Shown: positions 36,343-47,795 of the stretch, piece after piece | Layout: every line of letters starts with the position of its first letter | How positions within the stretch are numbered: the first letter of the stretch is position 1 | Source of the DNA: Bradyrhizobium sp. 149 | GTDB taxonomy: Bacteria > Pseudomonadota > Alphaproteobacteria > Rhizobiales > Xanthobacteraceae | NCBI RefSeq assembly: GCF_023073915.1 | Contig: NZ_JADPKK010000016.1 | Location: forward strand, 1 to 64,000 | Length of the DNA: 64,000 bases | Reading direction: 5' to 3' | Position numbers and translations under genes: made by a program | Notes under the pieces: model-generated | What the model saw: only the letters and a program-made list of their open reading frames with translations | Databases searched by the model: none | Told to the model about the DNA's origin: nothing

Positions 36343-37218
36343 TCAGACCGCCTCGGCGCCGGAGATGATCTCGATCAGCTCCTTGGTGATCTGGGCTTGA
36401 CGGGTTCGGTTGTAGATCTGGGTTTGCTTGCGGATCATTTCGCCGGCGTTGCGGGTGGCGTTGTCCATCGAGCTCATCTGGGCGCCGTAGAACGAGGCGT
36501 TGTTTTCCAGCAGTGCGCGGAAGATCTGCACCGCGATATTCCGCGGCAACAGGCCGGAGAGGAGTTCGTCTTCCTCAGGCTCATAGTCGTAGGACGTCGA
36601 CGGCGCGTTCGCCGCGTTTTCTTCCACGGTCAGCGGAATGATCTGCTGCGCGGTCGGGATCTGGGCAATCACCGACTTGAACTGCGCGTAGAACAACGTG
36701 CAGACGTCGAATTCGCCGTTGTCGAAACGGGCCAGCACCTTCTTGGCGATGTCCTCGGCGTTGACGAAACCGAGCTGGCGAACGCCGCGCAGGTCGAGGT
36801 GCTCGACGATCTGCTTGTCGTAGAGGCGGCGGAGCTGCTCGTAGCCCTTGCGGCCGACGCAGAAGAATTTGACGTCCTTGCCCTGCGCCATCAGCGCCTG
36901 GGCGCGCTCGCGCGCGAGGCGCACGATCGAGGAGTTGAAGGCACCCGACAGGCCGCGCTCGCCGGTGCAGACCAGCAGCAGGTGAACCTGATCCTTGCCG
37001 GTGCCGGCCAGCAGCACCGGCGCGCCGGGCGAACCGGCGGCAGCGCTGGCGATGTTGGCGATCACCGCGCTCATCTTGTCGGCATAGGGCCGCGCCGCCT
37101 CGGCCGCTTGCTGGGCGCGGCGCAACCTGGACGCCGCGACCATCTGCATGGCCTTGGTGATCTTCTGCGTCGCCTTGGTGGAGGCGATGCGGACGCGCAT
37201 GTCTTTAAGTGACGCCAT
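36343..37218 (-). CDS. atpG: ATP synthase F1 gamma subunit
   Basis: 291 residues. The N-terminus [20 protein letters not shown] and the C-terminus [20 protein letters not shown] with [20 protein letters not shown] are the two ends of the rotating coiled-coil shaft. Its start lies about 150 bases after atpA, an interval filled by a palindromic repeat. Confidence 0.98.
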   Translation of the reverse strand: MASLKDMRVRIASTKATQKITKAMQMVAASRLRRAQQAAEAARPYADKMSAVIANIASAAAGSPGAPVLLAGTGKDQVHLLLVCTGERGLSGAFNSSIVRLARERAQALMAQGKDVKFFCVGRKGYEQLRRLYDKQIVEHLDLRGVRQLGFVNAEDIAKKVLARFDNGEFDVCTLFYAQFKSVIAQIPTAQQIIPLTVEENAANAPSTSYDYEPEEDELLSGLLPRNIAVQIFRALLENNASFYGAQMSSMDNATRNAGEMIRKQTQIYNRTRQAQITKELIEIISGAEAV

Positions 37219-37274
37219 TCTTCGTTCACCCCGGCGGTTCGATCCCTTGGATCAAGCCGCTAGCCTATCCCAGT

Positions 37275-37364
37275 CGTCATGCCCGGGCTTGTCCCGGGCA
37301 TCCACGTCTTTGTCTCCATGCGGTGAGCACGGACGGCCGGGACAAGAAGCCCGGCCATGCGACG
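37275..37364. repeat. Palindromic intergenic repeat between atpA and atpG
   Basis: CGTCATGCCCGGGCTTGTCC at the left end is complementary to GGGACAAGAAGCCCGGCCAT and the following GACGG at the right. The copy has a three-base AAG insertion and a changed end. It sits in the middle of the atp operon, transcribed on the minus strand. Confidence 0.85.
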
Positions 37365-37370
37365 GTTCTC

Positions 37371-39460
<2,090 letters not shown>

Positions 39461-40094
39461 AGACGCGCTCTTTTTGCTGTCAAACTCGCAAGGGAAAAAC
39501 CGTCGCCACGAAGCGGCGCCTAGCGATCCAAGCCCTTGGAATTCAAGCGGGACTTCGATTTTCGACCCCGCACGGAAGTGCCGGGCTCGTTAAAATCGCG
39601 GCTTTGCTAACATAGCAGGCGCGCAGGTGCAACATGACGCCAAACTAAAGGCATGACGCTCTGTCGCCAGTTCGTCGCAGTCCCCGACGACGCGATGACA
39701 CCTGCCATGCCGCGGAATTGCCACGCTCTGCGAGCCGACGCCGGGCCATTCGTTCCTGCGCTGAGCGCATAGCGGCCATGAACACGGATCACTCGGGCGT
39801 GATTTCCGACGCGAGGGCTTCACTCGCCGAATACTTACGGAATTCTAAACACAGAAAGCTATGACTTCGTTTTACAGTATTAACAAGTAATCATTAGGTT
39901 AATAAATCGTTAAAATCCAAGATTACGGAATATCGGCTGAATACCTGTGCCGGTAACAAGATATTACACGCCGACACGGAACGGATTTACTGCCCAATTC
40001 ACGCCTCATTAGGAAACGAAACGCCACCTCGCTCACAAACTTACGGGGGCTCCACTTGCCACATATGTGGCAATACTAGCTTAGGGACCACTAA
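39461..40094. other. Divergent intergenic region between atpH and rlpA
   Basis: 634 bases without a supported gene; the longest frame (39590-39823, minus) has Cys/Arg-rich noise composition. The part from 39840 to 39990 is markedly A+T-rich and carries a CtrA-like site. It should hold the atp promoter and the rlpA promoter. Confidence 0.5.
39899..39913. promoter_or_regulatory. CtrA-like binding site upstream of rlpA
   Basis: TTAA (39899-39902), seven bases, TTAA (39910-39913) fits the consensus TTAA-N7-TTAA of the cell-cycle regulator CtrA. It lies about 180 bases before rlpA in an A+T-rich stretch where chance matches are more likely. Confidence 0.4.
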
Positions 40095-40604
40095 ATGCTT
40101 TCTTTGAAGATGCTGGGCTGTGTGACCCGGCCGCGTACGGCGATGGCTTTCGTTGCCGCAACTCTCCTCATCGGTGGAACTGCCACCGAAGCATCCGCCA
40201 AATCCCGCCATCACCACCGGTACTCTCACCATCATCACCGCCACCACGCCCAGAACGATGCCAACACGACCTCCGATTGGCGTAACGCCAACGCGTCGAT
40301 GACGCCGTCGCAGGGTACCGGGCGTTCCTTCTCCGGCATGGCTTCGTTCTACGGCAACGAGTCCGGCAGCAAGACCGCGTCGGGCCAGCGCTTCAACCAG
40401 AACGCCATGACCGCAGCGCACCGTTCGCTGCCGTTCGGCACCAAGCTGCGCGTCACCCATGGCGGCTCGAGCGTGGTCGTCACCATCAACGACCGTGGCC
40501 CGTTCATTCGCGGCCGTGTCCTCGACCTCTCCACGGGTGCTGCCCGCGCCATCGGCCTCACCGGCGCCGGCGTCGGCCGCGTCACCGCGGAAGTCGTCTC
40601 CTAA
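40095..40604 (+). CDS. rlpA: Septal ring lytic transglycosylase RlpA-like protein
   Basis: 169 residues with a signal peptide (AFVAATLLIGGTATEASAKS), then a His-rich stretch (RHHHRYSHHHHRHHAQND) and a double-psi beta-barrel domain: SFSGMASFYGNESGSKTASG, AHRSLPFGTKLRVTHGG, INDRGPFIRGRVLDLSTGAA. RlpA proteins cut denuded glycan at the septum. This one has no C-terminal SPOR domain, and no lipobox Cys is seen. The His-rich stretch after the signal peptide is unusual and may bind metal. ATG 40095. Confidence 0.9.
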   Translation: MLSLKMLGCVTRPRTAMAFVAATLLIGGTATEASAKSRHHHRYSHHHHRHHAQNDANTTSDWRNANASMTPSQGTGRSFSGMASFYGNESGSKTASGQRFNQNAMTAAHRSLPFGTKLRVTHGGSSVVVTINDRGPFIRGRVLDLSTGAARAIGLTGAGVGRVTAEVVS

Positions 40605-40623
40605 AGCGCGCGACGCGTGAAAT

Positions 40624-40672
40624 AAGCCCGCCGTCTTCCCATGATCTTGGGGGACGGCGGGCTTTTTTTATT
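40624..40672 (+). terminator. Intrinsic terminator after rlpA
   Basis: AAGCCCGCCGTC (40624-40635) pairs with GACGGCGGGCTT (40653-40664), followed by TTTTTT. Strong stem and T-run 20 bases after the rlpA stop. Confidence 0.9.
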
Positions 40673-40676
40673 CTTT

Positions 40677-40753
40677 GTCATTCCGGGGCACGCGAAGCGT
40701 GAACCGGAATCTCGAGATTCCGGGTTCGACGCTGCGCATCGCTCCGGAATGAT
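40677..40753. repeat. Palindromic intergenic repeat (GTCATTCCGG type)
   Basis: GTCATTCCGG at the left end pairs with CCGGAATGAT at the right. Inside, CGGAATCTCGAGATTCCG is a further perfect palindrome near 40711-40728. It lies between convergent rlpA and priA. Confidence 0.75.
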
Positions 40754-40779
40754 GATGGAGGTGTGGCCGCGGCGGTGGC

Positions 40780-42990
40780 CTACAAAAAACTCTGCGGATC
40801 GACGTCGACTTCCAGCTTTTGATTGCCCTTCGGCTTCGGGCATACGGCAAGCCAGTTGCGCAAATAATCCGACAGGTCGAACCCGCGCGCCGATTTCACC
40901 AGGATGCGGAATCGGTAGCGGCCCTTGATGACCGCGAGAGGGGCTTCCGCCGGCCCTAGCACCACCACGCGCTCATCGCGCGGCGCGAGCGCAACGAGGC
41001 GGCGGCCAAAGCCTTCGGCGCTCGGCCGGTCGCCGGCGGAAATGATCAGGCTCGCGAGCCGCCCGAACGGTGGATAGAGCGTGCGTTCGCGCAAATCGAT
41101 CTCGCTGTCGTAGAAGGCTTCGCGGTCGCAGGCGATCAGCGCCTTCATCACGGGATGATCGGGCTGATGGGTCTGGAGATAGCCGACGCCGCGGCCCTGC
41201 TCGCGGCCGGCGCGGCCGATCACCTGGTTAAGCAATTGCCAGGTACGTTCGGAGGCGCGCGGATCGCCGTTGGACAGGCCAAGATCCGCATCGACCACGC
41301 CGACGAGATTGAGCCGCGGGAAATTGTGGCCCTTGGCGACGAGCTGCGTGCCGATGATGATGTCGACGCGGCCCTCCGCGATGTCATTGAGTTCCGAGCG
41401 CATGGTCTCGATCGAGGTGATGAGATCGCTCGACAGCACCATGGTGCGCGCTTCCGGGAACAGCGCCGCCGCCTCTTCCTGCAAGCGCTCGACGCCGGGC
41501 CCGACTGCGACCAGCGATTCCTCTGCCGCGCAATGCGGACAGGTCTGCGGACGCGGCATCGAGAAGCCGCAATGGTGACAGACGAGGCGCTGGCGGAAGC
41601 GATGATCGACCAGCCAGGCATCGCAGATGGTGCAGGCGAAGCGATGACCGCAGGCGCGGCACAGCGTCAGCGGCGCATAACCGCGGCGATTGAGGAACAA
41701 TAGCGCCTGCTCGCGCCGCTCGATCGCGGTCCTGATCTCGGAGGCCAGCCGCGGCGAGATGAAGCGGCCGCGCGCGGGCGGCTCGCGGCGCAGGTCGATG
41801 GCCTCGATATGCGGCATGTGCTGGCCGCCGAAGCGCGACGGCAGCGCGATGCGCTGATAGCGGTTCTTGCGCGCATTGACCTCGGATTCGACCGACGGCG
41901 TCGCCGAGGCCAGCACGATCGGGACCTTTGCGATATGCGCGCGCACCACCGCCATGTCGCGGGCGTGATAATGCACACCCTCGTCCTGCTTGTAGGCCTG
42001 GTCGTGCTCTTCATCGACGACGATGAGGCCGAGATTGCCGTAGGGCAAAAACAGCGCGGAGCGCGCGCCGACCACGACCGGCGCGCTGCCCTCGGAGATC
42101 GCCGCCCAATTGCGCGCACGGGTACGCGGCGTCAGCTCGGAATGCCATTCGATCGGCCGCACGCCAAAACGCTGCGCGAAGCGGTCGAGGAACTGACCGG
42201 TGAGCGCGATCTCCGGCATCAGGATCAGTGACTGTTTTCCGCGGCGGATCGCCTCGGCCACGGCTTCGAAGTAAACCTCGGTCTTGCCCGAGCCGGTGAC
42301 ACCGTCGAGCAGCGCGACGTGGAAGCTGCCGTTGGCGGCGAGCGCGCGCATCGCATCGACGCCGGCGCGCTGGAGCGGTGAAAAATCCGGCCGGCTGAAA
42401 TCCGGGTCGGGGGCCGGCGGCGGCGGAGGCGGCGGCATCGGTTCGACCGCGAGCGTGCCTTCGTCCACGAGGCCGTCGATCACGCCGGCCGAAACGCCGG
42501 CCTCCTTGGCCGCCTCGGACTTGCCGTGCAGCAGCCGGTCCGACAGCACCTCGATCAGGCGCTGCCGCGCCGGTGTCAGTCGCCGCGGGGGATCGCCGAC
42601 CAGGCGCACGCCGGCGCGTGCCCGCTCGGGACCGAGGTTCTCCCCCATCCGCAGGCACATGCGCAGCACCATGCCGCGCGGGCTCAGCGTGTAATTGGCG
42701 ACCCAGTCCACGACCGCACGCAGCTCGGGCTTCAACGGCGGGATGTCGAGCTTTTCGCTGACCTCCTTGAGGCGGTTGTGCAGGCGCGGATCGGGATTGG
42801 CGTTTTCGGCCCAGACCACAGCGATCACCTCGCGCGGGCCGAGCGGCACCCCGACAAAATCGCCCGCCTTCAGCTCCATCCCGCGCGGCACCTTGTAGGA
42901 ATAGGTCTGGTCGAGCGCGACCGGCACCAGCACGTCGACCATGCCGGTCGCGTTGGCGGAGACGGCGTTGCTGCGCGCTGTGTGATCCAT
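40780..42990 (-). CDS. priA: Primosomal replication restart helicase PriA
   Basis: 736 residues. N-terminal DNA-binding part VDVLVPVALDQTYSYKVPRG; Walker A DGVTGSGKTEVYFEAVAEAI; DEEH box IVVDEEHDQAYKQDEG; helicase motif IVLASATPSVESE. Zinc-binding cysteines lie in CRACGHRFACTICDAW and VCHHCGFSMPRPQTCPHC; motifs V-VI include GTQLVAKGHNFP and QVIGRAGREQGRG. It reloads the replisome at stalled forks. ATG 42990, normal length. Divergent from xerC. Confidence 0.97.
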   Translation of the reverse strand: MDHTARSNAVSANATGMVDVLVPVALDQTYSYKVPRGMELKAGDFVGVPLGPREVIAVVWAENANPDPRLHNRLKEVSEKLDIPPLKPELRAVVDWVANYTLSPRGMVLRMCLRMGENLGPERARAGVRLVGDPPRRLTPARQRLIEVLSDRLLHGKSEAAKEAGVSAGVIDGLVDEGTLAVEPMPPPPPPPAPDPDFSRPDFSPLQRAGVDAMRALAANGSFHVALLDGVTGSGKTEVYFEAVAEAIRRGKQSLILMPEIALTGQFLDRFAQRFGVRPIEWHSELTPRTRARNWAAISEGSAPVVVGARSALFLPYGNLGLIVVDEEHDQAYKQDEGVHYHARDMAVVRAHIAKVPIVLASATPSVESEVNARKNRYQRIALPSRFGGQHMPHIEAIDLRREPPARGRFISPRLASEIRTAIERREQALLFLNRRGYAPLTLCRACGHRFACTICDAWLVDHRFRQRLVCHHCGFSMPRPQTCPHCAAEESLVAVGPGVERLQEEAAALFPEARTMVLSSDLITSIETMRSELNDIAEGRVDIIIGTQLVAKGHNFPRLNLVGVVDADLGLSNGDPRASERTWQLLNQVIGRAGREQGRGVGYLQTHQPDHPVMKALIACDREAFYDSEIDLRERTLYPPFGRLASLIISAGDRPSAEGFGRRLVALAPRDERVVVLGPAEAPLAVIKGRYRFRILVKSARGFDLSDYLRNWLAVCPKPKGNQKLEVDVDPQSFL

Positions 42991-43101
42991 GCAGGGAGAA
43001 TCGGAACCCGGGGCCTCAAGGCTAGCGCCCTGAGGCGGCCTTAGCGAACGATAAACGAGTGTGATGCGATATACTGAGTGGAATCACCACGTCCAGAGCG
43101 C

Positions 43102-44067
43102 ATGAGCAAAGCGACCGCCCCACAAATCGAGCTCGCCAGCGCCGATCCCGACATCGCGCAGGAGATGGCGCGCTGGCTGTCGCATCTCGGCGCGGAGCGA
43201 CGGCTGTCGCCGAAGACGCTGGAGGCCTATGCCCGCGACTTGCGGCAGTGCCTGAATTTCCTCTGCACCCATTGGGGCGAGCGGGTGACGCTCAAGCGTT
43301 TTGCCGCGCTGGAAGCCACCGATATCAGGGCCTTCATGGCGATGCGCCGCGCCGACGACATTGCCGGCCGCAGCCTGATGCGCGCGCTCGCGGGCCTGCG
43401 CTCGTTCGGCCGCTTCCTCGAACGCGAGGGCAAGGGCAAGGTCGGCGCACTCTCGGCGATCCGCGCGCCGAAAGTCGCAAAAAGCCTGCCGAAGCCGCTG
43501 CCGATGGCGTCGGCCAAACGTCTTGCGGACGCCGACGAGCGCGCCGGCGAGGACCGCGAGAGCTGGATTCTTGCGCGCGACGCCGCGGTGATGGCTCTCC
43601 TCTACGGCTCGGGCCTGCGCATCTCCGAAGCGCTGGGCCTGAAGCGCCGCGAGGTGCCGCGCCCCGGCGAAGGCGACGTGCTGATCGTAACCGGCAAAGG
43701 CAACAAGACGCGTATGGTGCCGGTGCTGCAGAACGTGCTCGCGCTCGTGCAGGACTATGTTGCGATGTGCCCGTATCCGTTGCCGGGCGAGGGCCCGATC
43801 TTCGTCGGCGCACGCGGCGGGCCCTTGAGCCCGCGCATCATCCAGCTCGCGATGGAGCGGCTGCGCGGCGCGCTCGGCCTGCCCGACAGCGCGACGCCGC
43901 ACGCGCTCCGGCATTCCTTCGCCACGCATCTGTTGTCACGCGGCGGCGATCTGCGCGCGATCCAGGAATTGCTCGGCCATGCCTCGCTCTCGACCACGCA
44001 GATCTATACCGGCATCGATTCCGAGCGGCTGCTGGAAGTCTATGCCAGCGCGCATCCGCGGCGGTGA
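43102..44067 (+). CDS. xerC: Tyrosine recombinase XerC
   Basis: 321 residues from ATG 43102; a GTG at 43078 would add eight. The N-terminal core-binding domain (LSPKTLEAYARDLRQCLNFL) precedes a catalytic domain with LLYGSGLRISEALGL (Arg), GKGNKTRMVPV (Lys), PHALRHSFATHLLSRGGDLR (His-x-x-Arg), LLGHASLSTTQIYT (His and Tyr nucleophile). With XerD it resolves chromosome dimers at dif. Length and the adjacency to priA fit the housekeeping enzyme rather than a mobile-element integrase. Confidence 0.94.
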   Translation: MSKATAPQIELASADPDIAQEMARWLSHLGAERRLSPKTLEAYARDLRQCLNFLCTHWGERVTLKRFAALEATDIRAFMAMRRADDIAGRSLMRALAGLRSFGRFLEREGKGKVGALSAIRAPKVAKSLPKPLPMASAKRLADADERAGEDRESWILARDAAVMALLYGSGLRISEALGLKRREVPRPGEGDVLIVTGKGNKTRMVPVLQNVLALVQDYVAMCPYPLPGEGPIFVGARGGPLSPRIIQLAMERLRGALGLPDSATPHALRHSFATHLLSRGGDLRAIQELLGHASLSTTQIYTGIDSERLLEVYASAHPRR

Positions 44068-44090
44068 TGCTGACATGAAGCTGTCATAGT

Positions 44091-44129
44091 AAGCTCTCTT
44101 GGCAAGCTCTCTTGGCAAGCTCTCTTGCC
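44091..44129. repeat. Three tandem 13-base repeats
   Basis: AAGCTCTCTTGGC at 44091-44103 and 44104-44116, with a third copy at 44117-44129 having one change. It lies in the short interval between xerC and the DUF4337-type gene. Possible slippage product. Confidence 0.75.
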
Positions 44130-44193
44130 GCGCATGCCTCTTGCGCGGCGCCCGCGGTTCGGTCAATCGTGGGAACCTGGCCAGGAGGAATTT

Positions 44194-44784
44194 ATGAGCG
44201 CACATGAAAGCATGGAGCATGCCGAGCACGCCGAACACGCGTCCGGCTCGAACAAGAACATCGCGCTCCTGATCGCGGTGCTGGCGTTGTTCCTGGCGAT
44301 CTCGGAAACGCTCGGCAAGGGCGCCCAGACGGAGTCGATCAGCAAGAACGTCCAAGCTTCCAATCTCTGGGCCTTCTTCCAGGCCAAAAGCATCCGCCGC
44401 ACCGTGGTGCAGGCCGCCGCCGAGCAGGGCAAGCTGACGCTGGGCTCCGTCACCGACGACGCCATCAAGGCCGCTGCGCAGAAGCAGATCGAGGACTGGC
44501 AGAAGACCGCGGCGCGCTACCGCTCCGAGCCGGAGACCGGCGAAGGCACCGAGCAGCTCGCCGAAAAAGCCAAGCACGCCGAGCATGAGCGCGACGAGGC
44601 CACCGCGAAGTATCATCATTTCGAGCTGGCGTCCGCCGCCTTCCAGATCGGCATCGTGCTGGCGTCGGCCACCATCATCACCGGCATGATCGCACTCGCC
44701 TATGTCGCTGGCCTGCTGACGCTCGGCGGGCTCGTCATGACCGGGCTCGGTCTGTGGTTGCCGCACCTGCTGCATCTGCACTGA
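44194..44784 (+). CDS. DUF4337-type membrane protein
   Basis: 196 residues from ATG 44194, preceded by AGGAGG. A His/Glu/Ala-rich N-terminus (ESMEHAEHAEHASGSNK) is followed by helix 1 (IALLIAVLALFLAISETLG), a conserved soluble region (SKNVQASNLWAFFQAKSIRR), and two C-terminal helices (FQIGIVLASATIITGMIALA, VAGLLTLGGLVMTGLGLWLP). This is the DUF4337 pattern; function unknown. It probably resides in the inner membrane. Confidence 0.82.
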   Translation: MSAHESMEHAEHAEHASGSNKNIALLIAVLALFLAISETLGKGAQTESISKNVQASNLWAFFQAKSIRRTVVQAAAEQGKLTLGSVTDDAIKAAAQKQIEDWQKTAARYRSEPETGEGTEQLAEKAKHAEHERDEATAKYHHFELASAAFQIGIVLASATIITGMIALAYVAGLLTLGGLVMTGLGLWLPHLLHLH

Positions 44785-44838
44785 GGGGCATGGGGCGTGA
44801 CCACGGCGCGATGCAAATCGGCCGCCAGACATTCCGCT

Positions 44839-44943
44839 GTCGTGCCCCGGCTTGACCGGGGCGTCCAGTACGCCGCGGCTCCTCCGTATCTCTTCGTTTT
44901 CTCTGGAATACTGGATCGCCCGGTCTAGGCCGGGCGATGACAC
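44839..44943. repeat. Palindromic intergenic repeat (GTCGTGCCCCGG type)
   Basis: GTCGTGCCCCGGCTTGACCG at the left end is complementary to CGGTCTAGGCCGGGCGATGA at the right with mismatches; inner CCAGTA and TACTGG also pair. It lies between convergent genes. Confidence 0.75.
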
Positions 44944-44960
44944 CGAGGATGCGGGAACGT

Positions 44961-45491
44961 TCAGCGCGCTTCGTGCACGCTCTTGCGAAAACGCTGGATC
45001 AGGCGGAACGTGCGGGAGGACCAGCCTTCGCCGTTGCCGGCGATCAGCTCGCGGATGCGTCGCTTGATCGGGTCGACCAGCTCGGCGGCCTTGGCGCGCA
45101 GCTTCAGCACCAGATCATAGAGCCGCTCGAACCAGGCCATCTCCATCAGCTTGTCGCGCGTCACGTCGAACACGAAAGCGGTGACGCCGACCCCGAGCAG
45201 TTTTGCGAACAGGATGGTGACGACCGCGCTGGTCCAGTATTCGTGCGTGAGCAGCCATAGGCCACCCAGCTTGAGCGGAAACAGCGGGATGATTGGAACC
45301 GCGAACACGATCAGCGTCATCGCCGGCGACAGCGCATCGACGCGCTCCGTCAGCCATTGCTTGAAACGCGCGAGCGGGATGATTGCGACAACCCGCGCGA
45401 CGATCGGTTCGAGATGATCCCACAGCCAGGCTTCGATCAGGAAGATGATCGCAAGCAGGACCCAGACCGGTTGAAGCAGGCGGCGTAACAT
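44961..45491 (-). CDS. Membrane protein of unknown function
   Basis: 176 residues. An N-terminal hydrophobic helix (LQPVWVLLAIIFLIEAWLWD), a conserved-looking FKQWLTERVDALSPAMTLIV leading into a hydrophobic stretch (FAVPIIPLFPLKLGGLWLL), and another (SAVVTILFAKLLGVGVTAFV). The C-terminal third is basic and helical. I know no function. It lies 33 bases after the lpdA stop on the same strand, so it may be the last gene of that transcript. Confidence 0.78.
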   Translation of the reverse strand: MLRRLLQPVWVLLAIIFLIEAWLWDHLEPIVARVVAIIPLARFKQWLTERVDALSPAMTLIVFAVPIIPLFPLKLGGLWLLTHEYWTSAVVTILFAKLLGVGVTAFVFDVTRDKLMEMAWFERLYDLVLKLRAKAAELVDPIKRRIRELIAGNGEGWSSRTFRLIQRFRKSVHEAR

Positions 45492-45524
45492 GTGTTTCCC
45501 GCCCGATTCGGCGCTGGACGCAGC

Positions 45525-46925
45525 CTACATATGGATGGCCCGCTTGCCGACTGCAAGCGCGGCTTCCTTGATGGCTTCCGAGCGGGTCGGATGCGCGTGG
45601 CAGGTGCGGGCGAGATCCTCCGCACTGCCGCCAAACTCCATGAGAACGGCCGCTTCATGGATCATTTCGCCGGCTTCGCGGCCGATAATGTGGACGCCGA
45701 GCACGCGATCGGTCTTCGCATCTGCGAGAATCTTCACAAAACCGTCAGTGGTCTGGTTGACCTTGGAACGGCCGTTGGCGGTAAAGGGGAACTTTCCGAC
45801 GGTATAAGCCACGCCCGCCTGCTTCAGCTCCTCCTCGGTCTTGCCGACCGAGGACACTTCCGGCGTGGTATACACGACGCCCGGGATAACATCGTAGTTC
45901 ACGTGGCCGGCCTGCCCGGCGATGATCTCGGCAACCGCGACGCCTTCATCCTCGGCCTTGTGCGCGAGCATCGGGCCCGCGACGACGTCGCCGATGGCAT
46001 AGACGCCCTTCACACTGGTGGCAAAATGCGGGTCGATCTGCACGCGGCCGCGATTGTCGAGCGCAATCCCGGCTTCCTTCAGGCCGAGCCCATCCGTGTA
46101 CGGCACGCGGCCGATGCAGACGAGAACGACGTCGGCTTCCAGCGTCTCGGCGGCGCCGCCGGCGGCGGGCTCGATCGTCGCCTTCAGCGTCTTGCCGGAG
46201 GTGTCCACGCCCGTGACCTTGGCGCCCAGCTTGAACGCAAAGCCCTGCTTCTCCAGGATGCGCTGGAATTGCTTGGCGATCTCGCCGTCCATGCCGGGCA
46301 GGATGCGGTCCAGGAATTCGACGACGACGACTTCGGCGCCGAGACGATGCCAGACCGAGCCGAGCTCGAGACCGATCACGCCGGCGCCGACGATCAGCAG
46401 CTTGCCGGGGACCTTGTCCAGCGACAGCGCGCCCGTCGACGACACGATGCGCGTCTCGTCGATCTCGATGCCCTTCAGCCGCGCGATGTCCGAGCCGGTG
46501 GCGATCACGATGCTCTTGGTCTCGACCACTTGCGACTTGCCGTCGGCGGAGACTTCGACCTTGCCGGTGCCGAGAATCTTGCCGGTGCCCTTGAGCACGT
46601 CGATCTTGTTCTTCTTCATCAGGAACTCGACGCCCTTGACGTTGCCGTCGATGCCCTGCTGCTTGAAGTTCATCATCGAAGGCAAATCGAGCTTCGGCGC
46701 GGAGACGCTGACGCCCATCTTGGCAAAGGAATGCCCGGCTTCCTCGAACATTTCGGAGGCGTGCAGCAGCGCCTTCGACGGCATGCAGCCGACATTGAGG
46801 CAGGTGCCGCCGAGCGTGGCGTTCTTTTCGACCACGGCGACTTTCATGCCGAGCTGGCTTGCGCGCACCGCGCAGACATAACCGCCCGGTCCGGTGCCGA
46901 TGACGACGAGATCGTAGGTAGCCAT
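45525..46925 (-). CDS. lpdA: Dihydrolipoamide dehydrogenase (E3)
   Basis: 466 residues. FAD-binding loop [20 protein letters not shown]; redox disulfide [20 protein letters not shown]-binding [21 protein letters not shown]-terminal His-Glu pair in [15 protein letters not shown] before a final helix ending KRAIHM. It reoxidises dihydrolipoyl groups of the 2-oxoglutarate dehydrogenase complex, with the other subunits encoded upstream. No lipoyl domain is fused to its N-terminus. Confidence 0.97.
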   Translation of the reverse strand: MATYDLVVIGTGPGGYVCAVRASQLGMKVAVVEKNATLGGTCLNVGCMPSKALLHASEMFEEAGHSFAKMGVSVSAPKLDLPSMMNFKQQGIDGNVKGVEFLMKKNKIDVLKGTGKILGTGKVEVSADGKSQVVETKSIVIATGSDIARLKGIEIDETRIVSSTGALSLDKVPGKLLIVGAGVIGLELGSVWHRLGAEVVVVEFLDRILPGMDGEIAKQFQRILEKQGFAFKLGAKVTGVDTSGKTLKATIEPAAGGAAETLEADVVLVCIGRVPYTDGLGLKEAGIALDNRGRVQIDPHFATSVKGVYAIGDVVAGPMLAHKAEDEGVAVAEIIAGQAGHVNYDVIPGVVYTTPEVSSVGKTEEELKQAGVAYTVGKFPFTANGRSKVNQTTDGFVKILADAKTDRVLGVHIIGREAGEMIHEAAVLMEFGGSAEDLARTCHAHPTRSEAIKEAALAVGKRAIHM

Positions 46926-46981
46926 GAGAGAAAGTCCCGTAGGTTTAGCGTGATGAGGATGTGTCAGCGTCCGCCGGTGCG

Positions 46982-47743
46982 TCAGCGTCCGCCGGACACA
47001 TCGAGAATGGCTGAGGTGACGTAGGAGGCGTCGTCCGACATCAGCCAGACGATGGCATTGGCGACTTCATCGGCAGTACCGACGCGCTTCATCGGCACCA
47101 TATGGGCCAGACGATGGGCGCGGTCGGGCTCACCGCCGGCAGCGTGGATTTCGGTGTCGATCAGGCCGGGGCGGATGCCCGCGACGCGAATGCCCTCGCC
47201 GGCAACCTCATGGCCGAGGCCGACAGTGAAAGAATCGATCGCGCCCTTGGACGCGGCATAGTCAACATAGGTGTTCGGCGCGCCGAGCTTGGCAGCAACC
47301 GACGACAGATTGACGATGACGCCGCCCTGGCCGCCGTGCCGGGTCGACATCCGCTTCACCGCCTCGCGCGCGCAGAGGATAGAGCCGGTGACGTTGACCG
47401 CCATCACGCGCTGGATGCGCTCGGCCGACATCTCGTCGACACGCACGCCGCTGGTCCCGACAATACCGCCATTGTTGACGAGTGCGCCGAGCGTGCCGAA
47501 CCCGTCGGCGGCCTTGAACAGCGCCAGGATGTCGCTTTCCTCGGCGACATCGCATTTGACCGCGATCGCCTTGCCGTTGCTGGCCTCGATCGCGGCGACC
47601 ACCTCGTCGGCGGCCGTCTTGTTGCTGGCATAGCCGACGACGATTCGGAAGCCGCGCGCGGCCGCCGCAATCGCGGTCGCCCGCCCGATGCCGCGGCTGC
47701 CGCCGGTGATGACAACGACTTTATCGGTCACGCGCGCCTCCAT
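46982..47743 (-). CDS. Short-chain dehydrogenase/reductase
   Basis: 253 residues, classical SDR. Cofactor loop [24 protein letters not shown] in place of the usual NNAG ([10 protein letters not shown]), catalytic Ser in [13 protein letters not shown], and [12 protein letters not shown] with the YxxxK pair. Substrate unknown; similar proteins are called SDR or glucose-1-dehydrogenase-like. It sits between odhB and lpdA on the same strand, inside the 2-oxoglutarate dehydrogenase gene group, with no obvious link to that complex. Confidence 0.9.
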   Translation of the reverse strand: MEARVTDKVVVITGGSRGIGRATAIAAAARGFRIVVGYASNKTAADEVVAAIEASNGKAIAVKCDVAEESDILALFKAADGFGTLGALVNNGGIVGTSGVRVDEMSAERIQRVMAVNVTGSILCAREAVKRMSTRHGGQGGVIVNLSSVAAKLGAPNTYVDYAASKGAIDSFTVGLGHEVAGEGIRVAGIRPGLIDTEIHAAGGEPDRAHRLAHMVPMKRVGTADEVANAIVWLMSDDASYVTSAILDVSGGR

Positions 47744-47795
47744 GGTTCGACACGCGCCGTCGCGAAAGGCGACGGCGCTCGCAGAGCATCAGGGA

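Noticed and set aside
43102..44067. Tyrosine recombinase considered as a mobile-element integrase
   Set aside because: Length, motif spacing and place next to priA fit housekeeping XerC, with no tRNA or att-like repeats nearby.
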